DNA of 46,465 nucleotides from Phoronis australis. Lineage: Eukaryota; Phoronida; Phoronidae. The position numbers and the translations under genes are program-made. The stretch spans positions 4,816-51,280 of the forward strand of contig NMRA01000636.1 of NCBI GenBank assembly GCA_002633005.1, given 5' to 3'. Below the pieces are notes generated by a model, which was not told the DNA's origin, searched no databases, and was given only the letters and a program-made list of their open reading frames with translations. Positions within the stretch are counted from its first letter, which is position 1, and every line of letters begins with the position of its first letter. Positions 1 through 9,381 of the stretch are shown piece by piece.

Positions 1-4
1 TGAT

Positions 5-80
5 AGCTGGGCAGATAAGTGCAAATATGCACCAGAATTGTGCAAATGATGATACAAGCACCAAATTTTTCATGATGACA
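5..80 (+). repeat. Extra copy of the transposon left end
   Basis: These 76 bases repeat, in the same orientation and nearly base for base, the outermost part of the left terminal repeat at 158-232. Both begin AGCTGGGCAGATAAGTGC and run to ATGATGAC, after which they diverge. The spacing between the two starts is 153 bp. It may be the end of a second, truncated copy of the same element or a local duplication. Confidence 0.8.
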
Positions 81-157
81 CGTGGCTCTGGCCAAAAGAC
101 GGTCTCCGCTTTTGCAAATGAACTCTGGTGACACGCACGCGCTCGCTTACTCATATT

Positions 158-314
158 AGCTGGGCAGATAAGTGCAAATATGCACCAGAATTGTGCAAAT
201 GGTGATACAAGCACCAAATTTTCCATGATGACTCATAATAGCATACCTAAGAGATCTGTCCGACTAGCCACCTGAAAATCCAAGATGGCGGCCATTTTTC
301 ACGATGGCCGCCAT
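158..314 (+). repeat. Left terminal inverted repeat
   Basis: This segment matches the reverse complement of 4251-4396 over about 150 bp with scattered differences. Shared blocks include GATACAAGCACCAAA, AGATCT, CGACTAGCCACCT and ATGGCGGCCATTTT. Its inner end is a palindrome in which AAGATGGCGGCCAT is followed by ATGGCCGCCAT, so the single strand could fold into a hairpin. Confidence 0.8.
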
Positions 315-918
315 CCAGTGTTCGTGATAATGAATTTCCTTGTAAATCAGTATCTACCTAACCGATTTTAGCGATCTTGGTGTCAAATGTTACAGTTTTG
401 GGTATGCTTAATTCATTTTGGACACTGTGGACACTCTCAATTACATATATTGTTAGGATATAGGCAATTATACACTTTAATTCGGTCAATTTATATGTTT
501 TCTGTCTTGTCGAATGCTTTGGTCATGCTGCATTTGTCTTGTATCAATAGCTGATTATTAATTATGCATGGGTTTTACGGGTGTAGTGGTAGAGGTAGTA
601 CCTTTGTTTCAGCAGTCAGCCACATCCCCTGTATGGACGTCTGGCACTGGTCCTCAGCACTACGCCAACTCTCACTTATGGAAGTTGCTGTGCAGCAACG
701 GCCACACCCCGGGACACCGCGTTGGCTCGCGGGCAAAACGTAAGTGAGAGTAACACACAAAAGCTGTGTGTGTGAGAACTGAAGAATGTCTACCTCTAAA
801 CATATTGAACATGAAGATGACGGGTCATGACTTGTAGACAATGTCTGGTGAGTAATTGTCTGGCACTACCAGGGCACACTGGTGACAATTACTGCTGTGA
901 AACTCAGCATAGGATTCA

Positions 919-3900
919 ATGTCAGCTGAAGAGGAATCTTTATTAGAAGCTCATCATCAAGGACGAGATGTCCTTCTTGCCTTTAAGACAGACGTGGGAG
1001 AAATTCTAGCTCAAGCCAGCAAATATGGTGAAGCAATCCACTTGGCCAAGGCTGCTGGGATAATACAAAATGACATGGTGAAGCATAAAAGACCATTCAA
1101 CGGCACATTCTACGATGGATGTCTTGAAGATGCTGTGCCTGACTCACTTCTTCAATTCGTATGCATGATTGAACATGGAGCTGATATCAAGTCACAACAC
1201 CAACATAGAGCATCAAAATCTGACGTTGCAATAGCACAGCTCTTGCAGTATAACTGCTTTGCACGACCCAAGAAAGGATCACAATTTAACAGGCATGCCA
1301 AGGACCGGGAGACCCCCTTTGCCGTGTATGTTGACTTGTCTGTCTTTTCCAAAACAAGGAAGAGGCAACTGATTGAGATGCTTCATGAGAACGGAATCAG
1401 CGTTTCCTACGATAGAGTCCTTGAAATCTCTGCCCAGCTAGAAGAGGCTGTTGTGGCATAGTACGTTGAAGATGGAGTTGTCTGCCCACCAGTCCTGAAA
1501 AAACACGTGTTCACGACTTCAGCGGTGGACAACATTGACCACAACCCGACTGCAACTACAGCTCAATCTTCCTTCCATAGTGCCAGTATGTCCCTCTTTC
1601 AGCACCCAAGCTCTGAATACCGTGGTGAAGAACGTGAAGCACGGAAACTCAATCCAGATGCCAAGGTCAAGAAAGTCCCAGAGCATCCTGAGGATTTCAC
1701 AAACGTTCGACCAGCTTACATCACAAAGAATCACAATCCTCCTACAATTACAAGTCACATTTACCCAACACCCGAGTCAATCAAGTCACATATGAAAGAA
1801 GATTACATGTGGTTGGAAAAGATATCACTAACCAAGACCGTTGGAGACGGGGTAAATGTGTCATGGGCAGCCCATCATGCTGCACAGAACAGGACCCAGT
1901 TATTCGAAGTGAGCATTATCTCACTAATGCCTATGATTCGTCACCAGGCCCACTCGGTTGCCACCATCAAGCACTGCATGCATAAGATTCAAAACACAGT
2001 GGTTTTCCTTAATTCAGGACAAACCCCAGTTATAGCTGTTTACCAGCCACTGTTTGCTCTTGCTAAGCATATCCAGTGGCAGTGGCCAGACGAGTATGGA
2101 GAGGACAAGTTCGTCATCATGTTCCGGGGACTCCACAATGAGATGGCTGCACTGAGATCATTAGGGACACTCCTAGAAGACAGTGGCTGGATTAGGGCTA
2201 TTGCTGAAGCAGGTGTGGCGTCATCTGGTACAGCAGAGTCATTTCTGACAGTGTCAAGTGTCACCAGAACAAGACTTGCCCACCAGACCACAGCATGCAG
2301 CTTGTACACATTGATGAAGGAAGCTCACCGTGACTACTGCTCCGAGTGTGAGGTGTCGGGAAATACTCATATGGCATTTGAAGACTGGCGTGAGAGGCAG
2401 AGGAGAACGAGTCCACAATTCCAGTTTTGGAATCTGGTGCTGGATATGGAGCTTGCCATCTTTCTCGTGATCCGCTCATTTAGGGAAGGAGACTTTGAAC
2501 TCTACCGAGAATCCTTGACAGAACTGATTCCATACTTCTTCGCGAACAACAATTGGCGGGACAGGATGTCTCTTGATCACCAACACCCAGATGTCGCCAG
2601 GGAGTTTCACAAGGGGAACTTCGTCATTCACAAATCAAAATGTGAGTTTTCGGCAATGGCGATTGATCAAGCTCACGAACAAAACAATGCAGTCATCAAA
2701 AGTGATGGTGGAGCTGTTGGGCTAACTGAGGATCCTGCAGCACTGAGGAGATGGATGGTAGCTGGACCAGAAGTGAGTTGTTTAGTTGCAGGCTATGAAA
2801 CCATATCATGCGTTAAGGACACAGCTATCACCACTAAACACCACGAGCAGAATTCAAGCACCCAACGGGCATTCCTTGAGAAGGTCAAAGCGCTACAAAG
2901 AGGCTTGAAGGAGATGGGCAACCTTTTTCAAGAAGAGATAGCAGACCTACTGGTTCTAGACACAAAGACTATTGCAGATCCAGCGCTAGCTGAGCTCGTG
3001 GCAACACATCATGAGAGAGGAAAACAACAATTCAAGTTATTTGTAGAAGGCCTGGAGAGTGAAGATACAAGTGCATTCTACCGCCCCATAAAGAAGAACA
3101 AGGTTGCCTTCTTCAAACATGAGAAGGTTGCTTGTAGTTCCAAGGAAAAGGTCATGAAAGAAGACTGTCATCTGTTCTCCAGGCTATTCATCTCTTGCCA
3201 GGTAAGACAGTGTGATTTACAGGAGTTCTTCGCTCATGAGAACCAGGCAGCTCCTGCTTCACTCAGTGACAATGGCAAGCTCCATGCATCTCAAAAGTCA
3301 CAGCTGACGGACATTCTTGAATCCGGAGTCACTCTACCAGAAAGCGAACCAGAAGGAGCTACCATCATCATTGATGGATCAGCTCTGATTAATGCCATAC
3401 CTCCCCGGAGCTCAAAGTCATTTGATGACTATGTCAAACCTTCAAGAAACTCAGCTACTGTCCGGGAGAAATTTCAGACGATGACCTGCAGAATCTGGAA
3501 AACTTCGTTGTCCTAATGTATGACAGATCCAAAGCAGCTAATGGTGTTAACGAGGCAAGGTTGGATCTCTTTGTCCGCAAGCAGAGGACTTATGATGCAA
3601 TTCCACCATCCAGAGATGCCTTGAGAGAGCATGTCAAACGTGCTGCCTACCAAAGTGGGATCATCTGGAGCCAGGCGACTGTCTCGAACCCACAAACCAG
3701 ACCTGCTGCTGACTGGGGTTGGATTCAATGTGAAGAGTCATGGAAAATACACTGGACAACCCTTCCACCAATAGCTGCATGCTGCCAGGAATTGACCAAA
3801 TGCTGCTGTAAAAAGGCTGCACCGGGAGGTGCAAATGTTTCCGAGCAGGACTGTCTTGTACCGCTCTGTGTAGCTGTGTATGTGACCAGTAACGTCGTTG

Positions 3901-3938
3901 TGAACGAATTCACTAAAGGAATTTATAATAGACAATAG
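919..3938 (+). pseudogene. Broken copy of an uncharacterised metazoan multi-copy protein
   Basis: The frame runs from an ATG at 919, meets one in-frame TAG at 1459-1461, and continues in the same frame to about 3470, giving about 180 and 669 residues. The C-terminal part resumes in another frame (about 3471-3938, beginning ISDDDLQNLENF). Conserved-looking blocks are RETPFAVYVDLSV, VDNIDHNP, and IIIDGSALINAIPP followed by FDDY. The tail contains DWGW, a WTTLPP motif and several cysteines (CCQELTKCCC). From memory, this order matches proteins present in many copies in cnidarian, mollusc and lancelet genomes. Their intact forms have, between FDDY and the tail, a segment with aspartate motifs reminiscent of PIN/FEN-type nucleases. 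That segment is missing here, and the frame jump at about 3450-3475 fits the deletion. Function is unknown. The TIRs outside the frame suggest it moves as, or inside, a transposon. Confidence 0.65.
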
Positions 3939-4250
3939 ATTCTGGACAATAAATTATTTTAGCATTAATGTGATGTTCATGTTCGACTAAGTTTGTGATT
4001 TATGATTCCGTCCATTTATTTTCTATTTGATGTTCGAGAGCACAGTTCCGTTTCTCGTTAATAAAATGCATTTCGATGTTGTAAGTTTTTGTTTATTTTA
4101 TCAGTAGTTTCCCACATAGTGTTAAAATGCTTCTGGAAATATCAAAAATGAAATCAGCATATCCAAAAACATACAATTTGACAACAAGTTCATGAAATTC
4201 GGTTGAGCAGAGACAGATTTATGAGGAAAAGCGTTACCCGCAAGCACCAA

Positions 4251-4396
4251 ATGGCGGCCATTTTTCAAAATGGCCGCCATTTTGGATTTTTAGGTGGCTA
4301 GTCGGGTAGATCTGTTGAGTATACCTTAGGAAGTCACCATGCCAATTTTGGTGCTTGTATCATCAAATGCATGATTTTTCCAGTATCTGCTCAGCT
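4251..4396 (-). repeat. Right terminal inverted repeat
   Basis: This is the inverted partner of 158-314, ending TATCTGCTCAGCT. It starts with the same ATGGCGGCCAT / ATGGCCGCCAT palindrome and carries the AGGTGGCTAGTCGG and GGTGCTTGTATCATC blocks in inverted order relative to the left end. Confidence 0.8.
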
Positions 4397-5483
4397 GTAT
4401 ACGCAGACAAACTTCAAAACGTGACAGCAACATGTGTGCGTCCAGACATTTTTCTCGTGTTGCCGATCATACATGGAACGATGTCACTGAGCACAGATTT
4501 CTACTTAAACCTGCAATCATTCCCAACTCCACGGGAACTTAAAAAAAATCTTAGGGACGCTACTTGGAAAACTTAGTGAGGATTTCACGTAACTCATGAT
4601 TTAATTGCTTGAGTCGAAATTTTTTGTAAAATAATCGTAATTTAGCAGCAAAGTTTGTTAGCAATGCACCATAGTTTTGTAGAAAGTCTTTCATAGATTA
4701 AAGATACGTCACAGAGAGTAAATTTGATGAATCACCCGTTTTGGAGACCGGGTTTCAACCGCTTTGGGTTGTAATAAGCGTCCTGAACCGAGCTTTTCTT
4801 GGGGCCCTGGGCGGTTATTACGTCGAATACGGTGTCTCGTAAAATTTCTTCCTAGTGATTATTTCTTCCCACTCCGACTTTGCGCATGCGCAGATTGGTC
4901 AGGAATGTATACATTCGGTTTTGAGAGCGTGAAATATCTTCCCACGGCAATTCTGTACGCTACAGTGAGACAGTNTGATTGGCTAATAAAAACCACATGA
5001 TCACATCCACTCGTATTATTGGCTGTTACAATTTGTTCTCAGAACATTCTAAAATCTCTAGAGTACTTTGACCCCAGAACCCAAAGTTGTAAACACCATC
5101 TAAAAATAGATTTTGACGTTAAAATACATGTCAACAAGTCTGACCCCATGATTTAAAAGTACATATGCACAAATTTTGGGCAACTTAAAATGGATCTATT
5201 CTTACTAATTACTTAATCAATATTTATTCTGACAAACTACCAGACAATGCAAGGACACTTTTAACATTATATACTCTGTTCTTGTCATTGGTTATCATCT
5301 TCTTAATTGCACTTGTTCCCACATCTATAACAGTTTAGCAATGCAAAACCAAACGTACTGTGAAGTGTCTTAATATTAATCGTCAACGAAAAGCCCATTG
5401 AGCCTCATCAACGCAAGCCCGTCCTGCAATATCATTCACATGTCAAGGTTTGAGCCACTACTGGGCTCAGCAGGCTAACATTT
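4397..5483. other. Intergenic DNA, nothing recognised
   Basis: I see no supported gene, RNA or repeat boundary here. Short open frames at 4355-4576 and 4764-5000 lack any recognisable motif, and the second contains an ambiguous base at 4975. Confidence 0.5.
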
Positions 5484-5515
5484 TAGTGTTTACACATTTT
5501 AATGTGTAAACACTA
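5484..5515. repeat. Perfect 14-bp-arm hairpin
   Basis: TAGTGTTTACACAT, a four-base TTTA loop and the exact reverse complement of the arm form a 32-base palindrome. It lies in non-coding DNA. Its arms are too short for a typical microRNA precursor, and it could be a transposon remnant or a simple cruciform-forming site. Confidence 0.8.
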
Positions 5516-5620
5516 TTAAAATAATGCCTTTCTCTTTCGCGAGTAACGAAAATACTGGAAAACGTGTGTTATTTCTTGACAAACGATTTTCTATTAATCT
5601 ATACAGTGAACAGCTTCTCT

Positions 5621-5646
5621 AACTGGCTCAATAGACTGAGCCAGTT
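5621..5646. repeat. Perfect 10-bp-arm hairpin
   Basis: AACTGGCTCA, the six-base loop ATAGAC and TGAGCCAGTT form a second perfect inverted repeat about 105 bp after the first one. Its role is unknown. Confidence 0.75.
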
Positions 5647-5729
5647 GGAGACGGAGGTCTCAAGATAAAATATGAATCTAATTGGCCTATTTGAATTTGA
5701 AATAAAACTTACTAGAGTTACCGACGTTG

Positions 5730-5870
5730 CGTCCGTCTCTCACGGACTTCAGCTTGGCTAGTGAACAGGATTTCAACACAGATGATGTCACTATCCTAGA
5801 CTGTGAGGAAGATTGGTTCAGAAGGGGTGTCAAGGAAGCTCTCCATGAAACGCATCGAGAATCCCTCTGA
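5730..5870 (+). pseudogene. Remnant resembling a retroelement C-terminal endonuclease
   Basis: In the frame starting at 5730, 46 codons read to a TGA at 5868. They include DDVTILDCEEDWFRRGVKEA, followed by a degenerate RESL. A block of the form (I)LD-EE-WF-RGVKEA followed by PSLN is what I recall from the C-terminal GIY-YIG-type endonuclease region of Penelope-like and related retroelements in fish and marine invertebrates. No reverse transcriptase domain is visible upstream, so this is at most a small dead fragment. The assignment rests on memory of the motif and is uncertain. Confidence 0.4.
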
Positions 5871-7331
5871 CACACGTGTGGGAAGGTGTCCTGACCTCAA
5901 TGCCCAGTAGCCAGAATAATAACTTTTTAGTGTACATTTGTCTAGTTCTCTACTTTTTTGGAGTTTTTGTTTCTCCGAGGCGGGCCTTTTTGCTCACTTC
6001 GCTAAATAGGGGCTCGTTCCAGCCCTCTTCACAAGATCTCATGAGATATCGCCATGTATTAGCAGCGAAACACGTGATCACACTAGCACCTTTTGCGAGA
6101 TTCTTGTGTCCACGGAACTCAACCCTGGAAGTGAGACTGGGGGTTGTGGTATGTGGTATGGAATGAGGTATACGCTCAACATATTCAATTGGTGTTTTGT
6201 GAATTACAAATTAAATACAAGTAGGCTTACGTTTCCTCTTAATTTAACAAGCATTTTTATTTTCGAACTAAAACTTCCAGTCAACAGTGCTCACAAGACC
6301 ACATCCTGTCCAGTCAACGTAAAATCAGTTCACTTGAAATAAAAAATACTCGCATTTGCTTACATGTTATGCGAGTGTAAAAACAATAGACACCAAAGGT
6401 TGGGTGCAGACCACACGATATACAGTGTAAAAATAATACTTTGACACCTAAGGTTGCATGCAGACCAAGGCTCACAAGCTCAGCCTGATCAAAAGCCTCA
6501 AAGGCAAACGAGCCAAGCCCATACCTCATACAGGTTACCTGCCAACACCAAGGAAATGCTTCTTGGAATATTCTAGAACGGTTAGTTCATTCAATTCCCT
6601 CCTTGAATAAAGCTCTTTGGAAGGTGCCATAATGATAGTGCATTGAGTGAGTGACTGAAGTTTATTTGCCAGCGAAGCTTATCCACAGAGCACTCCAGGC
6701 AGCCTGCCCACTGAAAAGATTTGAGCCCAGAAGAGGAACAATTCAATCAACTGAGATATTAGCTTAGTCACAACACAAGGGACCGTTCAGTTGGCACAGA
6801 TCAGAGACGTTTTGGATTTTGAGACAGCAGCCCAAGCTCCAAGTTTTTTGTCTGCACAAAGCCCAATTCATTCCACTACTTTCATGGCACAAACTTAACT
6901 ATTCTGGGAAATTAAAAAAGTGAGCCCTGTAAGCATAGCAAAACGTCCACCACACCAAGTTCTGAGCTTTTATGAATTTTAAATAAGGCTAAACATAATT
7001 GGGCTATAACTACCTAGAAGCCATCCTTTGATCTTGTGTTGTTCTGCTTTGGGCAAACACAAAAATGTTATAACTACCAGCCTAAATAATTTTGGGTGAC
7101 ATATTCTTAGAAATTCCCGGTAGACATGACAAAGCTAAAATACTAAAAAGCTGGTGAAGTACAACCAAACTGAAAGATTTCATCCATACCGCAGAAAACT
7201 CTACTGTATTTGAAAGTCCCAGTGCACAAACTAGAACAACTGTAGCAAGGAACTTTGTCCAAGTTAAGCCGAAGTCTGACTTGAGCATGTCCAACTTATG
7301 CCAGTTTTACTATATAAACATCTGGTATTAC
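5871..7331. other. Intergenic DNA downstream of the DIDO1-like gene
   Basis: AT-rich sequence without a supported gene. Short frames on both strands show no motifs. It may include distal 3' untranslated sequence of the minus-strand gene ending at 7622. Confidence 0.4.
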
Positions 7332-7337
7332 TTTAAT
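7332..7337 (-). promoter_or_regulatory. Possible polyadenylation signal ATTAAA
   Basis: On the minus strand ATTAAA occurs 285 bases after the stop codon of the DIDO1-like gene. It is the second most common animal polyadenylation hexamer and the first reasonable candidate I see. The true cleavage site cannot be fixed without transcripts, and an AATAAA occurs further on, near 6660. Confidence 0.3.
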
Positions 7338-7621
7338 AGGTTTGCAGCTGAAAATAATAATGTGTTGCTCCTAAAAGAAAAATAGTTTTAACATCAGTCG
7401 ATGTCTCAACCCCAATCAGTCTATCTGAACAGTGACATTGACAATATTCTAAAAATTTCACAAAAATCAATATTTACAAATATTACAAACATCTTAATAC
7501 GATTCACCAACAGCATGGGCTTGGAAAAACCATACAAATGTGACCTCCCTACAAAACAGGACACAGCGGAAATGTTTAACTGAATCTTGAATTTCCATGG
7601 ATTAACCATAGACTCCCACAC

Positions 7622-9381
7622 CTATCTGTAGTCCCGCTGTCCTGTTCTCCACACAGACCTGCCACGCTGCCTCCAGTCTGTGTCATGATCGTCACGACGA
7701 GGCCTATATCGTCGGTCCTTCTCTGCACCATCCAGTGGTTGGTGTGGTTGATGGCGGTGCATGGGAAACTCCTCAAAGCCAGGTAGTTGGTGTGGTCGAT
7801 GGCGGGACATGGGAAACTCTTCAGTGCCACGTGGATGTGGTGATCTATGATGGGACATGGGCAACTCCATAGAGCCAGGTGGATGTGGTGATCTATGGTG
7901 GGGCATGAGAAACTCCTCCGTGCCAGGAGGTGGAGGTGGGGGGCGCCTATAAGGTCTGCCTGGCAACCTTTCAGGGGGTGGAGAATGTTGTTGATTCCAC
8001 TTGCTACGGTTGTAATACTCAGGAGGTGGGCGGTCAGAGATAGGGTCTCTGAAGTCAATGTCATTGACTGCAGGGGCGTTCTTCTGTCGCATGTCCACAT
8101 CTCCTACTGATGGAAATTGATGCAAACTAGAAGTGTCCGAGGGGGGCTTGAAGCCATGGACATATTTATCCTTGTCGACACCAGGTGGCAATGGAGGCAC
8201 AGAGGGCAAAGGTGGTTTAAGAACAGCATCTACTTGTGTCATCCACTCCGGTTTGGGAGGACGGGGCAGGGAATGACCGGTGATCTCTCCCTGCTCCGAG
8301 GCCTCCGAAGCCAAGGATTTGGGTTCAGCGGATAAAGATTTGGACATCATGGCAGTCGTGACGTCAGTCCCTAGTATACTTTGAACATTCTTCATGACAT
8401 TTTTAATAAGACTTTGATCTTCCAAATTCTCACTGGCAGAGATTCCTGGTGGAAGAGGGGGAGGAGCCAACATCTCTCCCATACCCTTGGTGCCAAACAG
8501 CTTGTTAAACATGCTTGCAAAAGACTGCTCTTTCTGTGGTTCAGATGTTTCTGCTTTATTCTGACCAGACAACAAGTCCATGATAGGCAATGGTAGGTTG
8601 GCAAATTTCAGCGAATCACTCGACCCAGTCACAGATTCTAACTGCTGACTGTCTGTTGACTCCACTGTGCTGGGCTTTTCTTCCTCTTCATCAGAATCAT
8701 AATTCAAAGATAGGTGTTTGAGCATTCCTGGTGGCAAGTTGACTTGATACGTTGGCTTTGCTACTGCCGGGGACAACGTACACTTGGACTCCAATCCAGT
8801 AACTGAAATGTCAGATTTATTGATATCATTGTTACCTGAATTTCCCTCAACACCCTTCTTGCTTTCCTTTTCACAAGCAAGTTCCAAATCTGTCTCAGGA
8901 GCTCCAACAGTTACATCACTGTAGATTGACTTCACAGTTATTTCTGACGACTGGCTTGTATGAGAAATTCCACTAACAAAACACGGCGTTTCTGTATCCA
9001 TCTCTGGTCTAACTACTGATGTTTCACTATCAGCTGGTTTTGAAGACTTGAGTATTCCTTTCATAGCCGATGTCACAACTGGTGTAGTCCCTCTGACAGG
9101 AGCTTCAACTTTACTTGCATCCTTACTTTCTTGCGTTGTAGGTAACGATGTTTTGGTCTTATCACCTTTATCAATGGGAGCTGAAATTTGTTCACTTCGC
9201 TTTGGTGCTGCTGGCTCTGTTTCACGAATGTGCTGCGACGCCATCTGTTTAGCGGCCAGCCGCTGTTTTTGCATCTCCACCTGGCGCGTGAGCTCCAACA
9301 ATAGCTGCTGTTTGCTGGCCAGGTCAGGAGTGGTTGCCAGCGTAGCTAACATGGCTGCTGTCGTCTCAGCTTGGCTCTTTC
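7622..9381 (-). CDS. DIDO1: DIDO1-like terminal coding exon, disordered tail
   Basis: 1760 nt from acceptor TATTTTAG to TAG at 7624-7622. Residues 588-640 are alanine, glutamine and leucine rich (KQQLLLELTRQVEMQKQR) and probably helical or coiled coil. A long low-complexity region follows with short motifs repeated around LPPGMLKHLSLNYDSDEEEE, PPPLPPG and RPPKPEWMTQVD. The end has proline runs, the 16-residue repeats at 7739-7930 and an RG/RR-rich tail ending QRDYR. No catalytic domain is visible. Terminal RG-rich and proline-rich tails in this family are thought to serve RNA and splicing-factor contacts, but that is inferred here. Confidence 0.88.

Larger units (their letters stand above)
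158..4396 (+). mobile_element. 4.2 kb TIR DNA element carrying a broken multi-copy gene
   Basis: Inverted repeats of about 150 bp at 158-314 and 4251-4396 bracket one plus-strand coding remnant at 919-3938. No clear target-site duplication can be read: the left flank ends CATATT and the right flank begins GTATAC. The superfamily is therefore not assigned. The long TIRs with an inner ATGGCGGCCAT palindrome and a single internal gene support a DNA transposon, or a gene captured between repeats. The open frame has a nonsense codon and an internal deletion, so this copy is not expected to be autonomous. Confidence 0.65.

Noticed and set aside
5687-5875. Minus-strand 62-codon frame
   Set aside because: It is the shadow of the better plus-strand GIY-YIG-like remnant.
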